A stretch of 38,928 bases of DNA, taken from contig MHFG01000040.1 of assembly GCA_001804065.1 (NCBI GenBank), forward strand, positions 1-38,928, read 5' to 3'. Source of the stretch: Omnitrophica bacterium RIFCSPHIGHO2_02_FULL_46_20. GTDB lineage: Bacteria; Omnitrophota; Gorgyraeia; 2-01-FULL-45-10. Both the position numbers and the translations under genes were made by a program. The notes beneath the pieces are model-generated. The model ran no database searches. It had not been told where the DNA came from and saw only the letters and a list, made by a program, of their open reading frames with translations. This document shows positions 1-7,273 of the stretch, one piece after another (the stretch's first letter is position 1; the number at the start of each line of letters is the position of its first letter).

Positions 1-65
1 GAGATTATCTTAAAGGTTGTTGATTTTATATTCATAGAAACTCTTCCCGTATTATCTATAGAAAG

Positions 66-94
66 AGTGTATCACACGTTTTCATATTTGTCAA
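66..94 (-). promoter_or_regulatory. Sigma70-type promoter firing off the left edge
   Basis: On the minus strand there is a consensus -35 TTGACA (89-94), a 17-base spacer and a -10 TACACT (66-71). Transcription would start near 59 and run out of the window to the left, so a minus-strand gene probably begins just outside. The same -35/-10 pair and spacing recur upstream of the pilin gene at 36921-36949. No coding region is visible in 1-236 itself. Confidence 0.55.
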
Positions 95-128
95 GAAAAA
101 TTTGATTTTTCATCAAATAAGACGGGCG

Positions 129-205
129 TGCATAATTCATAACACGTCATTGCGAGGACTGCGAGCGAAGCGAAGCAGGACGAAGGAATTATGCACACTG
201 CTCAA
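129..205. repeat. Short GC-rich repeat with inverted ends
   Basis: The unit at 145-185 (CGTCATTGCGAGG ... GACGAAG) is bracketed by an 11-bp inverted pair, GTGCATAATTC (129-139) and GAATTATGCAC (186-196). A related unit lies in the opposite orientation at 1373-1414 on the other side of the YchF-like gene. The 20 bases at 186-205 recur exactly as a reverse complement at 2386-2405. It is a dispersed intergenic repeat and may also act as a transcription end for the minus-strand gene at 237-1304. Confidence 0.6.
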
Positions 206-236
206 ATAACTAACGCGGGAGTTTTTTGCGGGGAGG

Positions 237-1304
237 TTAAACGTTGAATCTAATACTTAATATATCTCCGTCTTCTACTATATATTCTTTGCCTTTAAGA
301 TAAAATTTGCCCTGGGCCTTGACCGCGTCTTCGCCTCCTAACTTCTTGATGTCATCGAACTTAATAAGTTCGGCCCTTATAAACCCCTTCTGCAAGTCCG
401 AATGTATTGCGCCGGCGGCCTCGACAGCCGTAGAGCCGGCCCTGACGTTCCACTGCCGCACTTCATCCGGCCCGACTGTAAAAAAAGATACGAGTTTAAG
501 CGCGCCGAGACACAGGCGTGTTAATATGTTTATGGCCGGTTCATCAATACCGAGCGCGGCCAGAAATTCCTTCCTCTCCCGCTCGGACTCCAGCCCTGCT
601 ACTTCAGCCTCAACCTTTGCTGAAACCCGCATTGTGTTCGCCGTCGCGGCTTCATCCATCGATCCCTTTACCAGCTGCCTTTCCTTTAGCTGGCCTTCCG
701 ACACATTTAATACCCTTATCATCTCCTTACGTGTCAGAAACGGATAACCGGCAATCGCCTTCTTCTCGTCCGCGTTAAGCTCCAATAACCTTAAAGGCAG
801 TTCCTTGTCAAGGTGCGCTTTTAATTTGGCAAGCAGGCCCTTTTCCTTTATGGACGCCTCTTCCTTTGTCTGCTTGACCTTCTTATCCAACCTTTCAGAC
901 CTTTTTTCGATAAATATGAGGTCATGCAGTATAAGTTCAGAGTTTATCGCGTCTATGTCGCGACTCGGATCGACTGAACCGCTTACATGGTATATTGACT
1001 CGTCTTTAAACGCCCTTACCACATGGCACAGCGCGTCTAGCTGCGCGATGTCTTCGAATATCTCGCCTTTAGAGATCGCGTCTTTCTCTATTTTAGGCAA
1101 TAGCTCGATCTCTATCCTCGCCCTGACCTCTTTCTTCGGCTTATACATTCCTACAAGGTAATCGAACCGGCTATCGCGTATTTCAGCGATGCCGTGTATA
1201 GGTTTGCCGGAGGCGACTTCATTCTCTGAAGGCTTGTGCCCCGTGAGAAGCTCGAATAATGCCTTCTTCCCTGTTTGCGGTAATCCGATAATTCCAATCT
1301 TCAT
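237..1304 (-). CDS. YchF/Obg-family protein with degenerate GTPase motifs and TGS domain
   Basis: The 355-aa product has the length and layout of the YchF (OLA1) P-loop family: N-terminal G domain, helical middle and a C-terminal TGS/DUF933 domain (about residues 270-355, motif VRAGSTAVEAAGAIHSD). True YchF has GLPNVGKST; here it is GLPQTGKK, so the Ser/Thr that binds Mg-phosphate is Lys14. The usual DIAGL-type G3 motif is not recognisable, while an NVSE sequence fits the YchF nucleotide-specificity motif. It is probably a YchF paralogue with impaired or lost nucleotide hydrolysis; a genuine ychF may exist elsewhere. There is no Shine-Dalgarno, and a -10 box ends 9 bases before the ATG, so translation may be leaderless. 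Fold assignment is secure, activity is not. Confidence 0.85.
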   Translation of the reverse strand: MKIGIIGLPQTGKKALFELLTGHKPSENEVASGKPIHGIAEIRDSRFDYLVGMYKPKKEVRARIEIELLPKIEKDAISKGEIFEDIAQLDALCHVVRAFKDESIYHVSGSVDPSRDIDAINSELILHDLIFIEKRSERLDKKVKQTKEEASIKEKGLLAKLKAHLDKELPLRLLELNADEKKAIAGYPFLTRKEMIRVLNVSEGQLKERQLVKGSMDEAATANTMRVSAKVEAEVAGLESERERKEFLAALGIDEPAINILTRLCLGALKLVSFFTVGPDEVRQWNVRAGSTAVEAAGAIHSDLQKGFIRAELIKFDDIKKLGGEDAVKAQGKFYLKGKEYIVEDGDILSIRFNV

Positions 1305-1312
1305 ATGTAAAG

Positions 1313-1342
1313 ATTATAACTTAAAAACTATCATTTGCGCAA
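1313..1342 (-). promoter_or_regulatory. Promoter of the YchF-like gene (leaderless)
   Basis: The minus strand shows TTGCGC (1337-1342), an 18-base spacer and a perfect TATAAT (1313-1318). The start point would fall at about 1306, next to the ATG at 1304. This explains the lack of a ribosome-binding site. The -35 shares the palindrome TTGCGCAA with the divergent promoter. Confidence 0.5.
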
Positions 1343-1363
1343 TGTTTAATAGTCGATTATAAT
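1335..1363 (+). promoter_or_regulatory. Divergent promoter of the dihydrouridine synthase gene
   Basis: The plus strand has TTGCGC (1335-1340), 17 bases and TATAAT (1358-1363). Transcription would start near 1370 and pass through the repeat at 1373-1414 before the ATG at 1434. The -35 is only a partial match to consensus; the -10 is perfect. Confidence 0.45.
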
Positions 1364-1372
1364 AATGGGGTT

Positions 1373-1414
1373 GCTTCGTCCCGCCACCTTCGGTGGCGAG
1401 ACTCGCAATGACAG
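1373..1414. repeat. Dispersed repeat, inverted relative to 145-185
   Basis: GCTTCGTCCCGCC ... CTCGCAATGACAG matches the reverse complement of the unit at 145-185 at both ends and contains an inner hairpin (GCCACC / GGTGGC). It sits in the 5' leader of the dus gene and extends an open frame upstream of the true start. Confidence 0.6.
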
Positions 1415-1433
1415 TTTTTCAGCAATCTCTTTT

Positions 1434-2402
1434 ATGATTAAGATAGGCAGCGTTAATATAGACACAAATATGCTTCTGGCGCCGCTTGCCGGCTGTTCGG
1501 ACTTGCCTTTCAGGCTCATCTCCCGCGAGCACGGCGCGAGATTCTGTTTCTACGAAATGGTCGATTCTAATTCTTTGATCTACAAGCGCCGAGAAAGCTT
1601 TGGCATACTCAAAACAGATAGAAAAGACTCGCCTATAGCCGCCCAGCTTTTGGGAGCAGACCCGTCAGCCATGCTCGATGCCGCGCAAAAACTTTTTCAA
1701 CTCGTAGACGTGCCGTTCCTTGATATAAACTGCGCCTGCCCCGCTAAAAAAGTCATAAAGAAAAAAGCCGGCGCTCACCTATTGCGTGATACGCCGCGAT
1801 TATACAAAATATTAAAAACGCTTATCTCTTCTCTCCCCCTGCCTATTACGATAAAGATACGAACCGGTTATGACACAAAGGACTTAAACCATATCATAAC
1901 AATGGCCAAGCACTGCGAATCTTTAGGCGCGGCCGCGATATTTGTCCACGGCCGGCTCATGACACAGGGCTACGCGGGCGAGATCGATTACGATTCCATA
2001 AAGAGGATAAAAGATTCTGTCAATATCCCGGTCTTCGGCTCAGGTAATATTTTCTCGCCTGAGATGGCGAAAAAGATGTTCGACGAAACAGGTTGTGACG
2101 GCATACTGGTCGCCCGGGGCGCTCTCGGCAACCCTTGGATATTTAAAAAAATAGAAGAGTATCTGAAAAACGGCGGGGGATCAGATGAGGTATCTCTCGA
2201 GGAGAAAAAGAAAGTCTTAAAAAAGCATCTATGCTATGTAGATAAATATAAAGCCATAAGCCCATCCGGCAAGATAGGCATCATGCGCAAAATAGCCATC
2301 TGGTATCTAAAAAATATTCCACACGCCGCCCGAGTCCGTTCGCAGATTACCTCCGCCAAATCCTACACCGACCTGTTGGAAGTAATTGAGCAGTGTGCAT
2401 AA
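1434..2402 (+). CDS. dus: tRNA-dihydrouridine synthase (DusB-like)
   Basis: An FMN-dependent enzyme that reduces uridines to dihydrouridine in the tRNA D-loop. The 322-aa product shows the N-terminal FMN motif APLAGCSDLPFR, the active-site segment DINCACPAKKV with catalytic Cys102, the phosphate/FMN-binding TIKIRTGYD and HGRLMTQGYAG segments, and the C-terminal barrel motif FGSGNI...GILVARGALGNPWIF. The frame stays open up to 1365, but those 23 codons run through a dispersed repeat, and family members begin at the MIKIGSVNI segment, so ATG 1434 is chosen although no strong ribosome site precedes it. It is the only housekeeping gene on the + strand. Its last codons (2386-2402) lie within a 20-bp repeat that recurs inverted at 186-205. 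DusB subtype is inferred from motif style only. Confidence 0.93.
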   Translation: MIKIGSVNIDTNMLLAPLAGCSDLPFRLISREHGARFCFYEMVDSNSLIYKRRESFGILKTDRKDSPIAAQLLGADPSAMLDAAQKLFQLVDVPFLDINCACPAKKVIKKKAGAHLLRDTPRLYKILKTLISSLPLPITIKIRTGYDTKDLNHIITMAKHCESLGAAAIFVHGRLMTQGYAGEIDYDSIKRIKDSVNIPVFGSGNIFSPEMAKKMFDETGCDGILVARGALGNPWIFKKIEEYLKNGGGSDEVSLEEKKKVLKKHLCYVDKYKAISPSGKIGIMRKIAIWYLKNIPHAARVRSQITSAKSYTDLLEVIEQCA

Positions 2403-2405
2403 TTC

Positions 2406-2512
2406 TATCGTCATTCTCAAGGAGCGATAGCGACGAAGAATCTAAACAATTGAGATTCTTCGCCCCGGAGTTTACACTGAGCGAAGCGAACGTGGGGCTC
2501 AGAATGACGGTG
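2406..2512. repeat. Palindromic repeat between convergent genes
   Basis: An element of about 107 bp has ends CGTCATTCT (2409-2417) and AGAATGACG (2501-2509), and an inner perfect stem AAGAATCT (2436-2443) / AGATTCTT (2453-2460). It lies exactly between the 3' ends of dus (+) and the HAMP gene (-), so it could serve both as a terminator. It shares the CGTCATT...AATGACG ends with the units at 145 and 1373. Confidence 0.6.
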
Positions 2513-2519
2513 GAAGGTT

Positions 2520-3116
2520 TTACAGCTTATACTTTTCCATGCCCTTATTCACTTCTCTCAGCTCCTCGGACAACTTATCCACGATATCCTTCAGTTGAGA
2601 GCGGCTTATCGCGCCCGACTCCGCGATGCCTTTAAGTTCTTCTAAGAAAAAAGCCGCTTTTTCGAGATGCGTCTTTTCTCCCTTAAGCGTCTCTTTAAGG
2701 CTGCCCAAAACGCGGTTTATGCCGTTAACCAGCGATACAAGCTCGTCGTTTCTTCTCAATGTCAGTATCGATGAATAATCGCCTTTTGCCATATTATTCA
2801 GAAATTTTTCTATCCTATATATGGGGCCCGCTATCTTGTGTGAGGCGAATATTCCGATAGTGACTACAAGCGGCGCGATCAGGATCAAACTCAAAAACAT
2901 TCTAAAATTTACCATCCTGACTATAGAGATGAGCCGCCCCTGAGGATAGACATTCGCCAGTTTATCTCCCAGGTTAAGCATCATTGTATAATAGACAACG
3001 TAGGAACAAAGCGCGCCTACCAAGAATACGAGGAGCAATATTAAACCGATGTATTTTAACTGAAACCTTGCCGCTATTAAATACCGCGTCCTTCGGTATT
3101 TAGCTGTCTCCGCCAT
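2520..3116 (-). CDS. Membrane protein with HAMP domain
   Basis: A 198-aa protein with two transmembrane segments (about residues 22-43 and 73-93) enclosing a short extracytoplasmic loop of about 30 residues. A HAMP-like linker (about 94-142, motif KIAGPIYRIEKFLNNMAKGDY) follows, then a charged helical tail that could form a coiled coil. No kinase, cyclase or methyl-accepting output domain is present, so it is a HAMP-only signal relay or membrane adaptor; the partner is unknown. AAGGGGG lies six bases before the second of two adjacent ATGs, favouring 3116 over 3119; a longer frame to 3140 is unlikely because it lies inside the upstream gene. It is the last gene of the long operon. Confidence 0.7.
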   Translation of the reverse strand: MAETAKYRRTRYLIAARFQLKYIGLILLLVFLVGALCSYVVYYTMMLNLGDKLANVYPQGRLISIVRMVNFRMFLSLILIAPLVVTIGIFASHKIAGPIYRIEKFLNNMAKGDYSSILTLRRNDELVSLVNGINRVLGSLKETLKGEKTHLEKAAFFLEELKGIAESGAISRSQLKDIVDKLSEELREVNKGMEKYKL

Positions 3117-3118
3117 CA

Positions 3119-4111
3119 TTATCCCCCTTGTTTTCCCCACATGACAACTTCTCTTTGTAATACCAAACTAACCGTATTACCTTTTGATTTTTTGATCAGC
3201 TCGATTGCTCTTTTAAGAGCCATATAACGGGTAGAGTTCCCGCTTATTTCTACTATAAGATCATCCTGCTTCACGCCCTCTCCGGCCGCGGGGCTATCCT
3301 CTTTAACCGCGGATACCGTAAGGCCGTCGAATCGCATGTTTAAGGTTATCCCTACAAGGTCGTTAGTATTCGATAATAAATTTCTATTCTCATTTATCCT
3401 GATGTCAACCTTGCGGCTTATCGTGCATTTGGTCTCCAAGGATGTCTTTTCCAGGATGGTTTCCGCAACCTCGCTTAATGTAAGATACCCGACGAGCCTG
3501 CCCCAGACCGCTATCAATACATCGCCCGGCCTGATCCCGGCCTCATGCGCCGGAGAACCTGTCCCGACGCTGTCGATCTCCGTGACGCCGTCTTTTAACT
3601 TAAGCGCGAGGCCTGCCGTGTCCCGCAATTTCGCTATATCGCTTTTGAGCTTTTCCTCTTCGTTTCTGACGGCTGTTTCCGGTTTCGCGCCGAATTGCTC
3701 AAATTCGTTGTGGCGCTTTACAGCCTCTTCTTTTTGCGCCATGTCTTTTTTAAACATGTAGCCCTGCAGGAATACAATGCCGTCCTTCGCCTGTTTTGAA
3801 TTCGGGTTCAATTTAAACGCCTTGTCGTAATAGATGAACGCCTTTGTAAGATCATCCCTGTCTCTGGCTTGTTCGGCAAGCTTGACAAGGTTCTGTTCTT
3901 CGGTATCATAATATAATTCCTTTACGTCTGTTTTCATTATCGTCTGCTCGCCGTCTACCGTAGAAAATATCACCCTATCCTTGTAATCCTCGACCACGAT
4001 ACCCTTCAATTCTTTATTATCCCTGGTATAAATGGTATCGGCTATAGAGCCGCGGGACACAAGCTGCAAGCCATAAGCTGTAAAAAAAATAATAAGTATT
4101 GTTCGCTTCAT
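3119..4111 (-). CDS. Exported TPR-like/PDZ-domain protein
   Basis: A 330-aa product with an N-terminal hydrophobic signal segment (MKRTILIIFFTAYGLQLVS) and no clear lipobox. A beta-rich stretch follows, then a TPR-like helical hairpin (AFIYYDKAFKLNPNSKQAKDG) and two PDZ domains (about residues 165-230 and 250-318; motifs GSPAHEAGIRPGDVL and DSPAAGEGVKQDDLI). No protease domain is attached, so it is probably a periplasmic scaffold or substrate-binding adaptor. The ATG at 4111 has GAGGT just upstream and lies one base after the larC stop; the frame opens further upstream inside larC, which is less likely. It overlaps the HAMP gene at the stop/start (TAATG), suggesting coupled translation and perhaps a shared envelope function. 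Confidence 0.72.
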   Translation of the reverse strand: MKRTILIIFFTAYGLQLVSRGSIADTIYTRDNKELKGIVVEDYKDRVIFSTVDGEQTIMKTDVKELYYDTEEQNLVKLAEQARDRDDLTKAFIYYDKAFKLNPNSKQAKDGIVFLQGYMFKKDMAQKEEAVKRHNEFEQFGAKPETAVRNEEEKLKSDIAKLRDTAGLALKLKDGVTEIDSVGTGSPAHEAGIRPGDVLIAVWGRLVGYLTLSEVAETILEKTSLETKCTISRKVDIRINENRNLLSNTNDLVGITLNMRFDGLTVSAVKEDSPAAGEGVKQDDLIVEISGNSTRYMALKRAIELIKKSKGNTVSLVLQREVVMWGKQGG

Positions 4112-4112
4112 C

Positions 4113-5402
4113 TTATACCTCAACAGCTTTTTTTGCCTCTTCATAAACTCTTTTAAGCGGCACTTTTTTTGCCCTGGCTATACGAGCGCATTCTTCGTAT
4201 TCAGGCGCTACGGTCAGGATATTATCCGGCCCAGTGCTTAATTTTACCTTGATAGCGCCATATTGTGTATTAACTTTTACTATTTTTCTATCGAGCTTGA
4301 ACCTGTTAGATTCATGGTACCTTATTCCTATGGATGTCGTTTCGCTAAATATTATCGAGCACATCTCCTCCAATTTTGCCTCGTCGCATAGCACCGTTAG
4401 TTTAAAGGCCGGCCTTGCTTTCTTCATCTGGATAGACTCTGTGTAGGCGTCTAACGCGCCTTCTTTGAATAATTTTTCTAAAGTGTATTCGAAATTCTGC
4501 GGATTCATGTCGTCAATATTCGTTTCTATGATAAGTATTCTGTCTTCCTTAAAAGCGCGTTTCCGCTCGCCTATTATAACTCTCAGCATGTTCGGTATTT
4601 CGTTAAGTTCTTTCGCGCCTGCGCCGTAGCCTATATCTGATACCTTCATTTGCGGCATTTCACCGAAACCTTTTGACAGGGCATTCAATATGCCGGCGCC
4701 TGTCGGAGTGACTAACTCTGCCTCGATATCCGATATCCTTATTGGCGCGCCTTTGAGCAGCTCGAGACTTGCCGGACTGGGCGTTGGCAATGCCCCGCCC
4801 CTTGTATTGATAATGGTTCTGCCAAAATTAATAGGAGACGAATAAATCTTGTCTATGCCGAGTTCATCAACCGCTATCGCCATGCCGACTATATCGATTA
4901 TAGAATCAATGTCGCCAAGCTCATCAAGAAAAATCTGCCCTGCGGGCATAGGCTTTTGGTAGATTTTTCTTGATCCTGACCCCGCTTTGGCGGGGGAAGG
5001 ATCTAATATAGGCAACCGAATATAATTTCCCTTGCCATCGAGATGGAGGTCTTTCTTGTCTTGCGCGCCGTGAATCTTGCCCTCTACCCTGCCTATCGCG
5101 TTGAATATATTTTTAGCCGTTTCTTTCACCCTATTATTTAATGAACTTTCATCTATGAGTTTTAATATTTCATTAAGCGATCTATGCGCGTGTTTATCTT
5201 GGCATCCCTTTACCAGGCAGTCGAATTTTGTCCCTACAAGCTCCCCGCGTCTGACCTTGCTTCTCTTGAGTTCGTATCCTTTTAGATTTAATTTTTTCAG
5301 TTCTTTGGACAATACTGCCATATCAAGGCCGGCATCGAGCAATGCGCCCAGGGCCATGTCGCCCGCTATGCCGCTGAAACAATCAAAATAGGCTATTCTC
5401 AC
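4113..5402 (-). CDS. larC: Nickel-pincer cofactor nickel chelatase LarC
   Basis: LarC inserts nickel into pyridinium-3,5-bisthiocarboxylic acid mononucleotide, the cofactor of lactate racemase-type enzymes. The 429-aa protein begins with the family signature YFDCFSGIAGDMALGALLDAG and carries ELGDIDSIIDIVG, RGGALPTPSPA, LVTPTGAGIL and the C-terminal ETNIDDMNPQNFEYTLEKLF module. One frame encodes the whole protein, whereas Lactiplantibacillus makes it by frameshifting. Residues about 122-158 are not family sequence: they separate HGAQDKKDLHL from FLDELGDID, which are normally contiguous (HFHELG-type), and are encoded by two nested palindromes at 4923-5003. The insert interrupts a conserved His/Glu motif, so activity is uncertain. 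larB lies upstream; larE and larA are not in the window. Confidence 0.93.
   Translation of the reverse strand: MRIAYFDCFSGIAGDMALGALLDAGLDMAVLSKELKKLNLKGYELKRSKVRRGELVGTKFDCLVKGCQDKHAHRSLNEILKLIDESSLNNRVKETAKNIFNAIGRVEGKIHGAQDKKDLHLDGKGNYIRLPILDPSPAKAGSGSRKIYQKPMPAGQIFLDELGDIDSIIDIVGMAIAVDELGIDKIYSSPINFGRTIINTRGGALPTPSPASLELLKGAPIRISDIEAELVTPTGAGILNALSKGFGEMPQMKVSDIGYGAGAKELNEIPNMLRVIIGERKRAFKEDRILIIETNIDDMNPQNFEYTLEKLFKEGALDAYTESIQMKKARPAFKLTVLCDEAKLEEMCSIIFSETTSIGIRYHESNRFKLDRKIVKVNTQYGAIKVKLSTGPDNILTVAPEYEECARIARAKKVPLKRVYEEAKKAVEV
4923..5003. repeat. Palindromic element inside larC, in frame
   Basis: Two hairpins overlap by three bases. The first has perfect 14-bp arms ATCAAGAAAAATCT (4923-4936) and AGATTTTTCTTGAT (4961-4974), with an inner TGCCC-TGC-GGGCA (4936-4948). 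The second (4972-5003) has arms GATCCTGACCCCGC and GCGGGGGAAGGATC, with two mismatches. The stretch keeps the larC frame open and encodes residues that family members do not have. Confidence 0.75.
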
Positions 5403-5426
5403 AAGTTACCTCGTCGCCCTTATCTA

Positions 5427-5543
5427 TGGCGTAACTTGCGGGGGCGTTGCTGAAGCAACTACCCCGCAAGTTACGCCAATAGTTGAGACCTGTCCCCTTG
5501 GGACCTGACCCCAATCAAAAAGAGAAACTCCCCCGAGGGGTCA
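5427..5543. repeat. Two hairpin repeats between larB and larC
   Basis: The first has perfect 17-bp arms (5427-5443 and 5462-5478, core GGCGTAACTTGCGGGG) with an inner GTTGC/GCAAC stem. The second has 7-bp arms TGACCCC (5506-5512) and GGGGTCA (5537-5543) and overlaps the larB stop codon. The word CTTGCGGGG...GTTGCTGAAGC recurs in the element at 18690-18856, so this is the same repeat family. It may modulate larB/larC readthrough. Confidence 0.65.
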
Positions 5544-6281
5544 ATTATTTATCATCGACGCGAAATACGCCGCGCCGAAACCATTGTCGATATTTACAAC
5601 CGCCACGCCAGGCGAACAGGAATTCATCATAGTGAGCAGCGGCGCTATTCCTGAGAAAGAAGCGCCGTAACCAACGCTTGTCGGCACTGCTATGACGGGC
5701 TTCGATACAAGGCCGCTGACTACGCTCGCTAACGCGCCATCCATACCGGCTATCACTATGATAACGCTCGCCTTCTCTAAACTATCTTTCTTGTCCAAAA
5801 CCCTATGCAGGCCCGCGACGCCTACGTCGTAAAGAGCCTCTACTTTATTGCCCATCAATTCCAGCGTAACTCTCGCTTCTTCCGCAACCGGCATATCCGC
5901 TGTCCCCGCCGTCACTATCAGAACTATTCCTTTTTTAGGGACAGCCAGTTTTTTTCTAAGATATATTATATTTGCCTTTTCTTCGAATACAGCCTTCGGA
6001 TAGATTTTTTTTAATTTTGAGCAGACTTTCTTATCGGTTCGCGTAATCAGCAATGTTCCGTCATGCGAGACTATTTTTTTGGCGATACTTATTATCTGCT
6101 CGGCAGTCTTGCCCTTGCCGAATATGACCTCCGGGAAACCCCGCCTCAAGGTTCTATGATGATCGACTTTCGCGAATCCAAGGTCCCTATAAGGTAATTC
6201 TTTTAATAGCTTAAGCGCCCTATTCAAAGAGATCCGCCCTGCCTTCACGCCCTTTAACATCCCCTGTATTCTTTCAGACAT
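5541..6281 (-). CDS. larB: Pyridinium-3,5-biscarboxylic acid mononucleotide synthase LarB
   Basis: LarB carboxylates and hydrolyses nicotinic acid adenine dinucleotide, the first step of nickel-pincer nucleotide synthesis. The 246-aa protein has full family length: an N-terminal helical segment ending in DLGFAKVDHHRTLRRGFPEV, then a PurE-like domain with VTAGTADMPVAEEA, YDVGVAGLHR, GMDGALASVVSGL and a C-terminal MMNSCSPGVAVVNIDNGFGA, in which Cys222 corresponds to the catalytic cysteine of the family. Its ATG lies four bases after the stop of the membrane HTH gene. larC follows after a 138-bp repeat-bearing gap, so the two steps are probably co-transcribed. Confidence 0.95.
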   Translation of the reverse strand: MSERIQGMLKGVKAGRISLNRALKLLKELPYRDLGFAKVDHHRTLRRGFPEVIFGKGKTAEQIISIAKKIVSHDGTLLITRTDKKVCSKLKKIYPKAVFEEKANIIYLRKKLAVPKKGIVLIVTAGTADMPVAEEARVTLELMGNKVEALYDVGVAGLHRVLDKKDSLEKASVIIVIAGMDGALASVVSGLVSKPVIAVPTSVGYGASFSGIAPLLTMMNSCSPGVAVVNIDNGFGAAYFASMINN

Positions 6282-6285
6282 GGCG

Positions 6286-6684
6286 TTAGGATCTCAAGAT
6301 TATGAGAAGAAGCGCCGCTATGATTATTGCGGAAAGTATGTAGAAATCGTTATAGTAAAGAAAATCTTGTATCTTCTCCGCAAGATTATAATCATACTGC
6401 CGCGCCGCGGGTATTTTACGTTTGGCGTATTTCTCGCTTTCCGTGTAAACGTGAGTCTGTCGGCCTTTAGCGTCCAACTTCACTTCAACGCGGTTGGGGT
6501 CCTTCTCCTCTACGTCGGAGATCTCTTGCTTAACGGCATCGATCTGCTCTTTACGGAATCTTAAGAATGAATCGCCTATCTTGTAAGCCGGTATCTCGCC
6601 TATATCGACTAGGCGCTTCACTTCCTCTTCTGAGACACCAAGATACTCCGCCACTTCTTTAATATTCAACAGATGTTCCGGCAT
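6286..6684 (-). CDS. Membrane-anchored helix-turn-helix (excisionase-type) protein
   Basis: The 132-aa protein has an N-terminal HTH_17/MerR-like domain (about residues 4-52, LLNIKEVAEYLGVSEEEVKR...GEIPAYKIGDSFLRF), a charged linker of about 60 residues, and a single C-terminal transmembrane helix (about 112-130, FYILSAIIIAALLLIIL) that leaves almost nothing outside. This predicts a cytoplasmic DNA- or protein-binding head tethered to the inner membrane. The gene sits between a bactofilin carrying the same kind of HTH and larB, with short gaps; AGGT lies six bases before the ATG. The HTH could bind DNA or could be a protein-interaction module; sequence alone does not decide. I do not know a named family for this architecture. 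Confidence 0.75.
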   Translation of the reverse strand: MPEHLLNIKEVAEYLGVSEEEVKRLVDIGEIPAYKIGDSFLRFRKEQIDAVKQEISDVEEKDPNRVEVKLDAKGRQTHVYTESEKYAKRKIPAARQYDYNLAEKIQDFLYYNDFYILSAIIIAALLLIILRS

Positions 6685-6695
6685 TCTTTACCTAT

Positions 6696-7232
6696 TCACT
6701 TTATCTTTCCCGATGCTACCCACTCCTCAATTCTCGAACGTTCGAATTTCCAGGAATTCCCATCTCGAATCCCGGGAATCTTTCCGGAGTTCGCCCATTC
6801 ATGGACGAGACTCATGTCCACCTCGAGATATTTCGCGAGTTCCTCCGGCGTCATCGCAGCCTGGCCCTGATCGGTTCCTTTAGAATCCGCCAGCATCCTG
6901 CAGCTGCCGTCGAATGTGGCGCCCTCGGCTATGCTCAATAGGGGGGCCCGTATGTCCCCAACCACGCGGGCGGGCGATATTAGTTTAAGCTCCTTAAGAG
7001 CGTTGACATTTCCCGTCACCTTACCCGCGATGATGATAGATTCCCCGATAATGTCGGCATTCACTACGGCTTCCTCGCCGATCATCAGGTTCCCTTTTGT
7101 GTTCAATACGCCTTCGAAACTGCCATTAATCTTCAAATTAACCGAATCCTTAAAGATGAGAGTGCCCTGCATCGAAGCGTCAACATCTAAAACTTTTTCA
7201 CCTTCATGCTTTTTATCCCTTCTCGTCATCAT
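6696..7232 (-). CDS. Bactofilin with C-terminal helix-turn-helix domain
   Basis: The 178-aa protein has a beta-helical bactofilin (polymer-forming cytoskeletal) domain at about residues 16-112, with repeating motifs such as INGSFEGVLNTKGNLMIGEEA and ARVVGDIRAPLLSIAEGATF. An excisionase-type HTH follows at about 126-178 (MTPEELAKYLEVDMSLVHEW...GNSWKFERSRIEEW). Bactofilins assemble into filaments that organise cell shape, polarity or chromosome partition proteins. A fused DNA-binding-like domain suggests attachment of filaments to DNA or to a partner. ATG 7232 is chosen because AAGGAGGTGA lies five bases before it; the open frame to 7289 starts inside mgtC. The next gene encodes a membrane-tethered protein with a similar HTH, which points to a joint role. 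Confidence 0.85.
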   Translation of the reverse strand: MMTRRDKKHEGEKVLDVDASMQGTLIFKDSVNLKINGSFEGVLNTKGNLMIGEEAVVNADIIGESIIIAGKVTGNVNALKELKLISPARVVGDIRAPLLSIAEGATFDGSCRMLADSKGTDQGQAAMTPEELAKYLEVDMSLVHEWANSGKIPGIRDGNSWKFERSRIEEWVASGKIK

Positions 7233-7273
7233 ACAAATCACCTCCTTAAAGAACGCGAAGCAAATTAGCTCCC

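Noticed and set aside
1365-1433. Longer N-terminus for the dihydrouridine synthase
   Set aside because: The 23 extra codons are encoded by a dispersed repeat and family members start at the later ATG.
2393-2635. Plus-strand frame after dus
   Set aside because: It runs through the palindromic repeat and antisense to the HAMP gene; no family resemblance.
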